Positions 1 through 8,112 of a DNA stretch of 64,000 nucleotides are shown piece after piece. Source of the DNA: Peribacillus frigoritolerans (GTDB lineage: Bacteria; Bacillota; Bacilli; Bacillales; DSM-1321). Location of the stretch: contig NZ_JAUUTW010000006.1 of the NCBI RefSeq assembly GCF_030676415.1, forward strand, positions 153,050-217,049, given 5' to 3'. Position numbers and translations under genes: made by a program. The notes beneath the pieces were generated by a model. That model saw only the letters and a list, made by a program, of their open reading frames with translations. It did not search any database and was not told where the DNA came from. The first letter of the stretch is position 1. Each line of letters starts with the position of its first letter.

Positions 1-177
1 GGGTCCTTGATGATTACCCAATTAAGTGCAAAGGGAGAAGCAAGAAAAGAGGAACTTATACAAGAACTTCTGAAATTCGGGATTTTTAAAAAATATAATA
101 AACAACTATATGAGCTACCGATAGTTGTCCTGCAAAAGGAATTCAATCACTTGAGAGGTGAATTAAAAAATGTCTAG
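1..177 (+). CDS. fbpA: Fur-regulated basic protein A-like small protein (5' end uncertain)
   Basis: A small basic reading frame is open at the window edge; the first ATG is at base 10, which would give about 55 residues. The run ELIQELLKFGIFKK followed by QLYELP resembles the FbpA family, small cytosolic proteins of Bacillus that help the FsrA small RNA adjust translation during iron starvation (family knowledge). The stop codon lies inside the next gene, which starts 8 bases earlier, so the two are probably translationally coupled. Any Fur box would lie upstream of the window. The FbpA name rests on pattern recall, strengthened by the FbpB-like neighbour. Confidence 0.6.
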   Translation, partial: GSLMITQLSAKGEARKEELIQELLKFGIFKKYNKQLYELPIVVLQKEFNHLRGELKNV

Positions 178-319
178 GAGAAGGAAATCTTATACTGAAC
201 TGCTAAAAGAAAACCGCGAACTTCTGTTGCATGACAAAATTGAAGTGGAACGCATCTATACAAAAATCGATCAAAAAGCTATCAATGAAAAAAAGAGCAG
301 TAAGCAAGTACAATCATGA
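170..319 (+). CDS. fbpB: FbpB-family small basic protein
   Basis: This 49-residue basic protein starts MSRRRKSYTELLKENRELL, matching the short FbpB family pattern of a basic N-terminus followed by a LxxENxxxLL helix and a charged second helix. FbpB is a putative RNA chaperone of the Bacillus iron-sparing response that works with FsrA to repress iron-rich proteins (family knowledge). It overlaps the FbpA-like gene and is followed directly by a rho-independent terminator, so the pair closes a short operon. It is easily missed because of its length. The function is inferred from similarity and context. Confidence 0.68.
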   Translation: MSRRRKSYTELLKENRELLLHDKIEVERIYTKIDQKAINEKKSSKQVQS

Positions 320-332
320 CTGGTTAAAAATG

Positions 333-370
333 AAAACCGAAATCCATTTTTTGATTTCGGTTTTTTCTTT
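333..370 (+). terminator. Rho-independent terminator after fbpB
   Basis: A 12-bp stem (bases 333-344 with 353-364) with an 8-base loop is followed by a T-rich tract. It ends the fbpA-fbpB unit. Confidence 0.85.
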
Positions 371-477
371 TGGTTTGTTATTGAATGATGTTGATTGCTA
401 TTGATTGAAGAAGAAGGTATTTTCTAGTTGGTTGCCGAATAAAAATCCTTTAGGTAAAACTTAGGGGGGAGTGCAAC

Positions 478-924
478 TTGAAAAATGTAATAGATGGAAT
501 CAATCATTGGATAGGTTTTATACCTGAAGAGTTCAATCGGATGACAGAAAAGGAATTAAATCATCGGCCAATGTCACACAAATGGTCCAAAAAAGAGATT
601 TTAGGACATCTATGCGATTCTGCATTGAACAATATGAATAGGTTTATCAAGATTCAGTACGAAGAACAGCCATATGTTATACAATCATATAATCAAGACC
701 AATGGGTATTAGTCCAGAATTATCAAGAGCGGCCAATGGATGAGATAGTTAACCTTTTTTGTGCTATAAATAAGCAAATCATACATATAATAACGAATAC
801 ACCAAATGATAGATTATCTAATCTTTGTGATATAGGAAATAATCAACAAAAATCATTCGAGTGGCTAATAAAAGATTATCTAGAACATATGGAACATCAT
901 ATTAACAATCAAATTCTAAAATAG
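478..924 (+). CDS. DinB-like (DUF664/DinB_2 superfamily) protein
   Basis: This 148-residue protein starts at TTG behind a GGGGGGA Shine-Dalgarno sequence. It has the DinB/YfiT four-helix pattern: a histidine in the second helix (LGHLCDSA, about residue 45) and a C-terminal YLEHMEHHINNQ segment whose histidines would complete a three-His metal site. Members are often metal-binding proteins of unknown reaction, and some are bacillithiol-dependent transferases. It is monocistronic, with its own terminator. No substrate can be assigned. Confidence 0.75.
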   Translation: MKNVIDGINHWIGFIPEEFNRMTEKELNHRPMSHKWSKKEILGHLCDSALNNMNRFIKIQYEEQPYVIQSYNQDQWVLVQNYQERPMDEIVNLFCAINKQIIHIITNTPNDRLSNLCDIGNNQQKSFEWLIKDYLEHMEHHINNQILK

Positions 925-952
925 TGATCCATATGGATCACTATTTTTTTAT
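921..952 (+). terminator. Rho-independent terminator after the DinB-like gene
   Basis: A perfect 20-base palindrome at 923-942 is followed by a run of T residues. Confidence 0.85.
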
Positions 953-1108
953 TTATCTTTTTCAGAGCCTTTCATTAAAGGAAAATGGAAGAATAATTCG
1001 TATATCTTGTTTAGATAAGAAGGGAAGATGATCATCTGAAAAGGCTTCGTGAATCGATTGTAATTCCTTAAAGCCTTTACAGTTATTGTTTGTAGGCCGG
1101 ACACATAA

Positions 1109-1750
1109 TTACATCTTTTTTTCTTCTCGATTTTTCACTTTTCGTAACAGCTTGTCATGAAGTTTGGACAAGGTGAACAATACAAGGATAGAGCCGATTA
1201 ATGTTAACGACATATCCCATTGTGCGTCCCAAATATCACCCTGTATTCCTAAAAAGTCCTTTGATGCTTTTCCGCCTTTTGAAATGAGGGGACCTATCCA
1301 TTCGATGATTTCATATAAGGCTCCAATGGCAAGCGCAAAACTTAAGGTGACAGCAAATAACCAGGGTCCTTTTGTTAGAGGGGTTTTACGTATTACTATT
1401 TCTCTAATCACAATCGCAAATAAACCTTTTAGGAAATGTCCAAACCGATCATAGTGGTTCCGGTTTAGATCGTAATGATCTTTTAGCCAATCAAATAGAG
1501 GAACTTTTGAGTACGTATAATGGGCACCGATGAACATGGTGATTGAAAGAACGGCAATAATGAAATAGGATAATGTAGTCAGGCGGAATTTATTATATAC
1601 AGCCATTACAAAAATCAGAAATACAACGGCAGGAAGTACTTCCATTGTCCATATCAAGTATCCTTCAGGCTTAATAACTGACCAAATAAAAACTGCAGTT
1701 ACTAGCAATAGTAATATTAAATGAATCAGTTTACTTTTATCTCTTCCCAA
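1109..1750 (-). CDS. DUF2238 / YjdF-family membrane protein
   Basis: An integral membrane protein of about 213 residues with roughly six hydrophobic helices. The motifs NHYDRFGHF, GALYEIIEW and GIQGDIWDAQWDM are characteristic of the DUF2238 (E. coli YjdF) family, whose function is unknown. The longer reading frame from 1789 lacks a ribosome-binding site, whereas TTG at 1750 has GGAG 9 bases upstream and fits the family length, so I chose it. It lies downstream of the alpha/beta hydrolase on the same strand, and the two are probably co-transcribed. Confidence 0.8.
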   Translation of the reverse strand: MGRDKSKLIHLILLLLVTAVFIWSVIKPEGYLIWTMEVLPAVVFLIFVMAVYNKFRLTTLSYFIIAVLSITMFIGAHYTYSKVPLFDWLKDHYDLNRNHYDRFGHFLKGLFAIVIREIVIRKTPLTKGPWLFAVTLSFALAIGALYEIIEWIGPLISKGGKASKDFLGIQGDIWDAQWDMSLTLIGSILVLFTLSKLHDKLLRKVKNREEKKM

Positions 1751-1785
1751 TTTTTTCACTCCAATAAATTTATCGGTTGATAGAA

Positions 1786-2559
1786 TCAAACAATTTGTGT
1801 ATGGATAAAATGCTTAATACTTTCATTTAAATCATTAGCGGCTTTTGTAGGGATCTGATGCTTTGTATGATCAATGAACTTTAATTCTGTACATGGCAAT
1901 TTTTCATGCAATAAATTAGCATAATGGTAAAGTGGTTTATCTTTTTTACCATAGATCAGTAAAGTGGGCAGGTTGATTTTCTTTAGCTGATGGGTACAGT
2001 TATAATGCAAACTATAATGGTAATACTGCTCGATATTTCTGGCATCTCCCTTTAGGGCTTCATTAAACATTTCGTTGAACAAACTTTCGGTATTTGAATT
2101 GCTCCATGAAATGGAAAGTGCAAGAAGTGGAACTGCGTCTTTATTGGCAAGTGATATTCCTAAAGAAATCTTTTGTTTTAAATATTTATCCCTCACTTCA
2201 GACATTCCACCTATTACGATGCCTCCTAGAGCCCTATCGGCACAATTCAGCAAATATTCCAATACGATAGAGCCGCCGGTTGAATATCCGCATATGATTG
2301 CTTTTTTAATTTTCAAATGATCCAACAGATGTTTGATATCTTCTATAATCAGGGGATAGGTTACTGGCAGTCTTGAATACTGACTTCTTCCGTGACCCCT
2401 AATATCAAAAGTGATAACTTTGAATTCTTCGGATAATTCCTCCATTTGGTATTGGAAATTCACACTAGTCAGTACAGGAGGATGAATAAAAACAATAGGA
2501 ACCCCTTTTCCCTTAACAGAATAATGCAAGCTAATACCGTCCACATCTAACATTGGCAT
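1786..2559 (-). CDS. Alpha/beta hydrolase
   Basis: A 257-residue alpha/beta-hydrolase fold protein. The nucleophile elbow is GYSTGGS near residue 92-98, the FIHPPV strand forms the oxyanion hole, an acid lies in the GKKDKP segment, and the catalytic His is in the C-terminal DHTKHQ segment. It has no signal peptide, so it should act in the cytosol on an unknown ester, amide or related substrate. The start has a GAGGTGA ribosome-binding site. It appears to lead an operon with the DUF2238 membrane protein. Confidence 0.82.
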   Translation of the reverse strand: MPMLDVDGISLHYSVKGKGVPIVFIHPPVLTSVNFQYQMEELSEEFKVITFDIRGHGRSQYSRLPVTYPLIIEDIKHLLDHLKIKKAIICGYSTGGSIVLEYLLNCADRALGGIVIGGMSEVRDKYLKQKISLGISLANKDAVPLLALSISWSNSNTESLFNEMFNEALKGDARNIEQYYHYSLHYNCTHQLKKINLPTLLIYGKKDKPLYHYANLLHEKLPCTELKFIDHTKHQIPTKAANDLNESIKHFIHTQIV

Positions 2560-2837
2560 GAATATTCACCTCAATAATCTTAAATTATTTTCAATCATTG
2601 AATGGCTATACTATTTAATAAACAACTTGATGATAAGCAATTTGGATTTTAGCGACATAAAAATAAACTTCCCATTTGAAGAGTACTTGCATATCCCTCC
2701 TGAAATAAAATTCCCTTTATAACATGTTTTTATTACTAATTGTTTTGGTAACAAACATCTTGAATTTTTTGGTTTTATTTGAACAAGATATAAGAGTTCA
2801 GGAAATGAACAAAAATATATAAAATAAGGTGATGTAA

Positions 2838-3020
2838 ATGAAGGCAAACATGGATAAAATTTTACCAGTTGTCGCTTCGGTTGGAGTCGGTATTGCTACT
2901 TATCAAATGTTGAGTGGAAATGGCGGGAAAATGAAAAATATGGTGCCGCTTGCCACTAACTTGATGGGAATGGGAACAGGGATGCAAGGGCAGAATCAAC
3001 AGCAGTCAGATTATCAATAA
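2838..3020 (+). CDS. Small membrane-associated hypothetical protein
   Basis: This 60-residue protein has an N-terminal hydrophobic segment (LPVVASVGVGIATYQML, about residues 9-25) and a Gly/Met/Gln-rich tail. A good AAGGTGATG ribosome-binding site and an immediate strong terminator support a real gene. It resembles the short glycine-rich DUF3918-like proteins of Bacillaceae only loosely. I do not recognise a function. Confidence 0.6.
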   Translation: MKANMDKILPVVASVGVGIATYQMLSGNGGKMKNMVPLATNLMGMGTGMQGQNQQQSDYQ

Positions 3021-3057
3021 AACAAAATAATCCCCTTAAGGGGATTATTTTGTTTTA
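3021..3057 (+). terminator. Rho-independent terminator
   Basis: A long hairpin (ATAATCCCC paired with GGGGATTAT, four-base loop) is flanked by A-rich and T-rich tracts, so it may work in both directions. Confidence 0.85.
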
Positions 3058-3110
3058 TTCAAGTGTTTCCTACCTGCCTACGAACAACATATGTAATTAC
3101 ATAGGTAATA

Positions 3111-3251
3111 ATGAATTTTGGAAAGCCATTCGTAGTGGTACATGAAAAACAATCGTTAGCAATTGGAGCAGCAGTTAACACTTATATAAACTTGTCACAT
3201 AGTATGGAGACAGTTATAACCTCTTTAGGTGACACACATATAAGGTTCTAA
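3111..3251 (+). CDS. Small hypothetical ORF (46 aa), doubtful
   Basis: An ORF of 46 residues starting MNFGKPFVVVHEKQSLAIG. The ribosome-binding site is weak (AGG 4-6 bases upstream) and I recognise no family. It is reported because the 320-base interval between the terminator at 3057 and the kinase gene is otherwise empty. It could be a gene remnant or non-coding. Confidence 0.25.
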   Translation: MNFGKPFVVVHEKQSLAIGAAVNTYINLSHSMETVITSLGDTHIRF

Positions 3252-3270
3252 GCTAAGGGGTGATGAAACA

Positions 3271-3363
3271 ATGTCTCAAGTATTAGGGGTACGATATCCT
3301 GTCGTTACCCAATCTGATCGAACTTTAACTTTGATTCATATGTACGCTTATGAATTTCTGTGA
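3271..3363 (+). CDS. Small hypothetical ORF (30 aa), doubtful
   Basis: A 30-residue ORF (MSQVLGVRYPVVTQSDRTLT...) with a good AAGGGGTGATG ribosome-binding site 6-12 bases before ATG. It has no hydrophobic segment and no known motif. It is followed by the converging kinase gene. It may be a genuine micro-protein or the remnant of a longer gene together with the preceding small ORF. Confidence 0.3.
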   Translation: MSQVLGVRYPVVTQSDRTLTLIHMYAYEFL

Positions 3364-3381
3364 TTCCTATTTTCATCAAAT

Positions 3382-5106
3382 TTAGGCTGGGAGAATGATT
3401 CGAACAGTTGTGCCTTTTTGCGGTGAACTTTTTACATTAATGGATCCTCCGTGAAGCTGAACCAATTGTTTCGTTATGGCCATCCCAAGACCAGTTCCAC
3501 GACCGGAATCACTTGTATTGGTACCACGGTAATAACGCTGGAAGAGCTTATTTATAGTTTCATTGTCCATACCTATGCCATCATCTTCAATCGTAATAAC
3601 CATAAGGTGTCCCTCAATAGGAGAAATAGATACTGTAATCGTAGTACCAGAAGGATTATACTGGATAGCATTCGCAATTAGGTTATCGATAATCCGTTGA
3701 AACCATTTGGTATCGATAGATGCTAAAGCTGTTTCGTTTTTCGGCTGGAAGATGAATTTCATAGAGCTGTTAGCTGGATCATTTATGAAATGGATAATGG
3801 TTCTGCGTATGAATTCAATGATATCTACTTCTTCTTTCATAATGGGCAGAGCTTGATTTCTTAAACGGTATGTTAATGTTAGATCCTCAAGTAATTCCAT
3901 CATATATCCTGATTTTTCGGCAATGATTAAGGCGAATTCCCTTGTCTCTTTTTCTGTCCACCAGTAATTTTCAGATTCAAGCATTTGAGCATAACCTGAT
4001 ATGGAAGCAAGAGGCGTTTTTAAATCATGCGAAAGGCCGCTTATCCATTCATCTCTAGTTTGAGTCATTTTCCTTCGTTGAGTTTCGTTTTGCTGTAAGG
4101 TCTCCGTTAACTGTACAAGGGTGGTAATCAGATCTTTATATAACCGATATTTCCTTTTAAGCTTTCCTTTTTTATTTAACATGATAGGTCGCTGATGGAG
4201 ATCGAGTGGCTGTTCATATAAACCACTTCCAAGATTTTGAATCCATTTCATCATTGTAATCAATGGAACCCCGAATTTACGTGCATACCAGAAGGTACCC
4301 GTTAACAACAGAAGAAATAAGACTATAAAGATGATTAAAACACTTTTACTGATGCCTTTGAACAAGTTTTCTTCTAGAGAGGTCGAACCTGAATGGCTTA
4401 TGCCCACAATGATTGTCTGTTCCGTCTCTACATCAAAGAAAGCATCAACTGAATCGTGTGCACTCTCTGATAAGGTTTGAAGGTCCTGATTCGTGTATGT
4501 GATCCCTTCCTTATCCCTGCCATATCCATCTAACACCTTGCCGGTTGAATTGATTAATTGAACCCATGCCTCTTTCTCATCGATTTGCTGAAGAGTAGCA
4601 GCGGAAAGATTAAGAAGATGATTTTCCCAATCGACTCTTGACTTAACCTCGTTTAACAGACTAGTCTCATAACTTTTTCTACCGAATATAAGCATTTGTG
4701 GCTGCGGATACGTTTCATCTAATGTCCAATGGAAGTATTCCACAGGATCAGAGCTATTTTGTAGCATTAAACCGGCAAGTTCACTTTTATTAAAATGTGA
4801 AGGTACATTTTCCGAAGCATTGTAAGCTCCAATGACATCGCCTTTTGTTGTTAGGACTAGGAGCCAGCCATTCTGATTCTTTGCCAGCTGTTTTAATTCG
4901 TCATCGAAGGTCACTTTTTTACCTTGTATCGTAATCTTATCAGAAAAGAAAAGGCTATCTGCCTTAGATAAATCTTGTGTAACTTCTTCATTCATGATGG
5001 AAAAGCCAATGACCGCCCAAATGGACAATAGAATAAAGAAAAATATGATGAAAACAAGAATCAATTGGATAAAAAACGGTAAAATGAAGCGTTTATGAAT
5101 GTTCAT
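3382..5106 (-). CDS. Sensor histidine kinase (YcbM/BceS-like neighbourhood)
   Basis: A membrane histidine kinase of about 574 residues. It has one N-terminal transmembrane helix (about 8-36), an extracytoplasmic sensor of roughly 220 residues, a second helix near 255-275, a linker, the HisKA domain with H360 in GLSHDLKTPLASI, and a HATPase_c domain with N, G1 (DDGIGM) and G2 (GRGTGLGM) boxes. An upstream TTG would extend it to 5139, but ATG at 5106 begins the normal MNIHKRF start and overlaps the response regulator by only 14 bases. With the regulator and the divergent ABC exporter it resembles the B. subtilis ycbLMNO layout. The signal is unknown, perhaps a peptide antibiotic or envelope stress. 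Confidence 0.88.
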   Translation of the reverse strand: MNIHKRFILPFFIQLILVFIIFFFILLSIWAVIGFSIMNEEVTQDLSKADSLFFSDKITIQGKKVTFDDELKQLAKNQNGWLLVLTTKGDVIGAYNASENVPSHFNKSELAGLMLQNSSDPVEYFHWTLDETYPQPQMLIFGRKSYETSLLNEVKSRVDWENHLLNLSAATLQQIDEKEAWVQLINSTGKVLDGYGRDKEGITYTNQDLQTLSESAHDSVDAFFDVETEQTIIVGISHSGSTSLEENLFKGISKSVLIIFIVLFLLLLTGTFWYARKFGVPLITMMKWIQNLGSGLYEQPLDLHQRPIMLNKKGKLKRKYRLYKDLITTLVQLTETLQQNETQRRKMTQTRDEWISGLSHDLKTPLASISGYAQMLESENYWWTEKETREFALIIAEKSGYMMELLEDLTLTYRLRNQALPIMKEEVDIIEFIRRTIIHFINDPANSSMKFIFQPKNETALASIDTKWFQRIIDNLIANAIQYNPSGTTITVSISPIEGHLMVITIEDDGIGMDNETINKLFQRYYRGTNTSDSGRGTGLGMAITKQLVQLHGGSINVKSSPQKGTTVRIILPA

Positions 5107-5809
5107 GTTTACCACTATCAGAAACAAATTTATAGCCAAGTCCCCTTACAGTAATAAGATGACGCGGCTTACTTGGATTGTCCTCAATCTTTTCCCGAAG
5201 TTTACTAATATGGACCATAACGGTATTATCCTCACCTAAAAATTCTTCGCCCCACACTTTTTCATAAAGCTGGCTTTTACTAAAGAGCTGATTTGGATAT
5301 TTACAGAAGAATAGCAGTAGCAGGTAAACCTGAGCTGGCAATTCTACTTTCCTACCATTCACAGTTACTTCTCCAGATAGAGTGTTTACTTGGATTTGTC
5401 CGTGCTGGTAAAACGTTTGGGAAGTGTGTGATATCCTTCCTGAATGACGCCGTAAATGTGCTTTTACCCTTGCGACAACCTCAAGTGGATTAAAAGGTTT
5501 TGTAATATAATCGTCTGCGCCTAATGCAAAACCAGAAAGTTTATCCAAATCTGTTGAACGTGCCGTAAGAAAGAAAATGGGGGCATCGGTGGTTTCCCTA
5601 ATCAGAGGACAAATTTCAAAACCGCTACGATTTGGGAGCATAACATCCAGAAGGATTAAGTCATACCGTTTTGTTTGACATAAGGTCAGAGCATCCTCAG
5701 CAGTATATGCTGTATCTATATATTTAAATTCTTCTCTTTTTAGAATCGTTGTTAACATATGTAATATTGCTTTTTCATCATCTACAATCAATAATTGTGT
5801 CTCTTGCAT
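5093..5809 (-). CDS. OmpR-family response regulator
   Basis: This 238-residue regulator has a receiver domain (acidic pair DDE near residue 10, phospho-acceptor Asp in LILLDVML near residue 55, Lys in TKPF) and a winged-helix DNA-binding domain (VWGEEFLGEDNTVMVHISKLR). It is the partner of the overlapping histidine kinase. A directly repeated TTAAGG element just upstream of the divergent ABC-exporter promoter is a plausible target. Resemblance to YcbL is by layout and size rather than proven orthology. Confidence 0.9.
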   Translation of the reverse strand: MQETQLLIVDDEKAILHMLTTILKREEFKYIDTAYTAEDALTLCQTKRYDLILLDVMLPNRSGFEICPLIRETTDAPIFFLTARSTDLDKLSGFALGADDYITKPFNPLEVVARVKAHLRRHSGRISHTSQTFYQHGQIQVNTLSGEVTVNGRKVELPAQVYLLLLFFCKYPNQLFSKSQLYEKVWGEEFLGEDNTVMVHISKLREKIEDNPSKPRHLITVRGLGYKFVSDSGKHEHS

Positions 5810-5875
5810 ATGGATACTCCCATTCTATTATGATATATAAATTATCATATCATTCGTTTACCAATTATTTAATAA

Positions 5876-5929
5876 TTAAGGAAAAATTAAGGTGAAGTTT
5901 CTGATAGCTTAAGAAAGAACACCTATAAT
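5876..5929 (+). promoter_or_regulatory. Promoter of the ABC exporter with direct-repeat operator
   Basis: CTGATA (5901-5906) and TATAAT (5924-5929) are spaced 17 bases apart, a reasonable SigA promoter. TTAAGG occurs at 5876-5881 and again at 5887-5892, an 11-base period typical for OmpR-family dimers, just upstream of the -35. I infer activation by the divergently encoded regulator. Confidence 0.6.
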
Positions 5930-5966
5930 AGTGCTAAAGTGATTAACAGGAAGGAAGAAACCTAGT

Positions 5967-6656
5967 ATGTATGTCATCGGTAAAAGAGAATTTATCAACT
6001 TATTCAAAGGAATTAAATCAGTTATTATTGTAATGATGTTATTAGTTACCTCCTATTATTCAGCCAAGTTTTCCGACTTATTAATGTCTGGGATTGAACT
6101 TACAGCGAAGGAAGCTGAAAATATCCACACTGTTGGTCTTTTGACCCTCATCTTACTTTTTGGCCAATTATTTGTAATGGGACTATCACACGATAGCCTA
6201 AACAGAGAAACACACGAACGCACTATCCGATTTTTAGTGACAAGAACGTCAAGAACCTCCATTATTCTGGGGAAGTTTTTAGGTATTTGGCTATTTTGGC
6301 TTATTTGCCTAACGATCTCCTTCTTGCTAATCAGCATCTTTTCACAGAAGATTGATGTTTTTATCTTTTCTCAGATAATGAGTTTATTAACCTACCAAAT
6401 AAGCTTAACAATCTTACTTTCCGTTCTCATTCCTAAGCCTGGATTTACCATGTTCCTTGGAATCATGGTTGGGTTAGCCTTTCCTATTATTGGATTATGG
6501 GTTTCTTTTACGTCGAATGTATGGGTGAGTTGGATGAAATTCATAACCCCCTATTATTATTTGATTAGGGAAGACTATACCTTTTTGGTGATTGTTTTAT
6601 TAGCAGGTATCATGCTCGTTATCGCCAATCTGATTTTCAAAAGGAGGGAATGCTGA
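5967..6656 (+). CDS. ABC transporter permease (ABC-2 type)
   Basis: A 229-residue protein with about six membrane helices, typical of single-subunit ABC-2 type permeases. The loop DSLNRETHERTIRFLVTRTSRT between helices 2 and 3 matches the conserved cytoplasmic coupling region of this class. The final codons overlap the start of the ATPase gene. It probably works as a half-exporter with that ATPase under control of the divergent two-component system, perhaps in antimicrobial-peptide resistance (inference from layout). Confidence 0.82.
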   Translation: MYVIGKREFINLFKGIKSVIIVMMLLVTSYYSAKFSDLLMSGIELTAKEAENIHTVGLLTLILLFGQLFVMGLSHDSLNRETHERTIRFLVTRTSRTSIILGKFLGIWLFWLICLTISFLLISIFSQKIDVFIFSQIMSLLTYQISLTILLSVLIPKPGFTMFLGIMVGLAFPIIGLWVSFTSNVWVSWMKFITPYYYLIREDYTFLVIVLLAGIMLVIANLIFKRREC

Positions 6657-7561
6657 TGAACGCCATCGAAACAACGCAGCTAAAGAAATCATATGGAGCG
6701 GTACCGATCGTAAAAGGAATTGATCTTATCGTGGAAAAAGGAGAAATCTTTGGTTTTCTAGGTCGTAACGGAGCTGGTAAATCAACCTTCATCAATATGT
6801 TAACCGGCATTATTCAACCCAACTCTGGAACCTATTCACTCCTAGGTGTAAAAGGTCCAAATGATCAAGTAAAGAAGAGGATTGGGGTAATGCCCGATTA
6901 CTCCACATTATATGGCTCGTTAACGGCGGTTGAGCATTTGAAATTTTTATCAGCGCTTTCAGGAAATCCAGCAGGAAAAGATAGGTGCATTGAAGTCCTC
7001 CAGTTAGTTGGTCTTGAATCTCATGCTCATAAAAAAGCCGCTAAATTTTCATTCGGTATGAAAAAGAAGCTTGGAATTGCACAAGCCATCATCCATGAAC
7101 CTGAGCTAATCTTTCTTGATGAACCAACTTCCGGTTTGGATGCGGAATCCGCAATCCATATCCACAAGCTGATCAAGGATCTGCAAAAAAGAGGGGCGAC
7201 TATTTTCATGACATCCCATAATCTTTATGAAGTAGAGAAAATATGTACCCGAATTGCGATTATGAAAGAAGGACAGATTGTTAGTATTGGCACAATGGAA
7301 GAACTTAGAGACTTATATAGGTCAACGATAACGGTCAAGCTTAAGCATTCTTCGGTGCCGAAATCAGAACAAGTAAAATTACATCAGTGGCTGGAGTCAG
7401 TTGGGACAAAACTGGAAATGAAAGATTCTTACGTGACTATCAATGTTGATGATGAGAAAAAGATTGCTGATATGATTCGAGCTTTCAATCAGTGTAAGGT
7501 TGATGTTTTGCGTGTAAATGTAAAAGAACCTTCACTAGAAGAAATCTTTTTGGCCGAATAG
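6656..7561 (+). CDS. ABC transporter ATP-binding protein
   Basis: An ATPase of about 301 residues with Walker A GRNGAGKST, Q-loop region, signature FSFGMKKKLGIAQ, Walker B LIFLDEPTSGLD and H-loop TSHN, plus the C-terminal extension common to drug and bacteriocin exporters. ATG at 6656 lies 7 bases after AAGGAGGG, whereas the in-frame ATG at 6650 is too close, so 6656 is chosen; it overlaps the permease stop codon (TGATG). It energises the preceding permease. Confidence 0.9.
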   Translation: MNAIETTQLKKSYGAVPIVKGIDLIVEKGEIFGFLGRNGAGKSTFINMLTGIIQPNSGTYSLLGVKGPNDQVKKRIGVMPDYSTLYGSLTAVEHLKFLSALSGNPAGKDRCIEVLQLVGLESHAHKKAAKFSFGMKKKLGIAQAIIHEPELIFLDEPTSGLDAESAIHIHKLIKDLQKRGATIFMTSHNLYEVEKICTRIAIMKEGQIVSIGTMEELRDLYRSTITVKLKHSSVPKSEQVKLHQWLESVGTKLEMKDSYVTINVDDEKKIADMIRAFNQCKVDVLRVNVKEPSLEEIFLAE

Positions 7562-7629
7562 GTTAAATAAATATGAGTTTATAAAGCACATTGATTTAAA
7601 ATATAGGCGGTGATTTTATTCATTCTTTA

Positions 7630-8112
7630 ATGAGCTTACCTCAAAAAAGATTATCCAAGGATGCGATAAAAGTGTGGATGTTAAGTGAAATGGTCACAAA
7701 TCTAATCGCATTCATCATTCTTGGAGTCTTACTTTACCTAGATTATCGTTTTTCTTGGAAAGAGTGGATCGGCTGGATTCTGATTTGGATTACAGCTATC
7801 TCTGTGCTAGGTGCAGTCTGGTCTTTGATTAGCCCTTTTCTACTGTATAAAAACTGGCGCTTTGATGCAGATGAAGAGTTTTTACAATTAAAATCAGGTG
7901 TACTAAATGAAGTGCATGAACTTGTCCCAATGACAAAAATTCAATCGGTTGCTACCAAACAAGGACCGTTACTTAGAAAATACGGACTCTGTTCAGTTTC
8001 AATTGAAACGATGGGTTCCTCTCACTCGATACCAGCGCTACCAAAAGAGGTTGCCATCAAGTTAAGGAATCAGATTGCTCAATATGCAAAAATTAAGGAA
8101 GTGGTGCAATGA
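7630..8112 (+). CDS. ydbS: YdbS-like membrane protein with PH domain
   Basis: This 160-residue protein has two N-terminal membrane helices followed by a bacterial PH (bPH2/DUF304) domain. It overlaps the next gene, which carries three more such domains; this matches the B. subtilis ydbS-ydbT pair, reported to matter for resistance to some antimicrobial peptides. The SD-like AGGCGGTGA is 17 bases from ATG 7630; an ATT codon at 7618 would be better spaced but is a rare start, so initiation is uncertain. It sits 68 bases behind the ABC exporter and may belong to the same response. Confidence 0.78.
   Translation: MSLPQKRLSKDAIKVWMLSEMVTNLIAFIILGVLLYLDYRFSWKEWIGWILIWITAISVLGAVWSLISPFLLYKNWRFDADEEFLQLKSGVLNEVHELVPMTKIQSVATKQGPLLRKYGLCSVSIETMGSSHSIPALPKEVAIKLRNQIAQYAKIKEVVQ

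Noticed and set aside
5107..5139. Longer start for the sensor kinase
   Set aside because: TTG at 5139 lies 1 base behind its AGGGGA-like site and would enlarge the overlap with the regulator; ATG 5106 gives the normal basic N-terminus.
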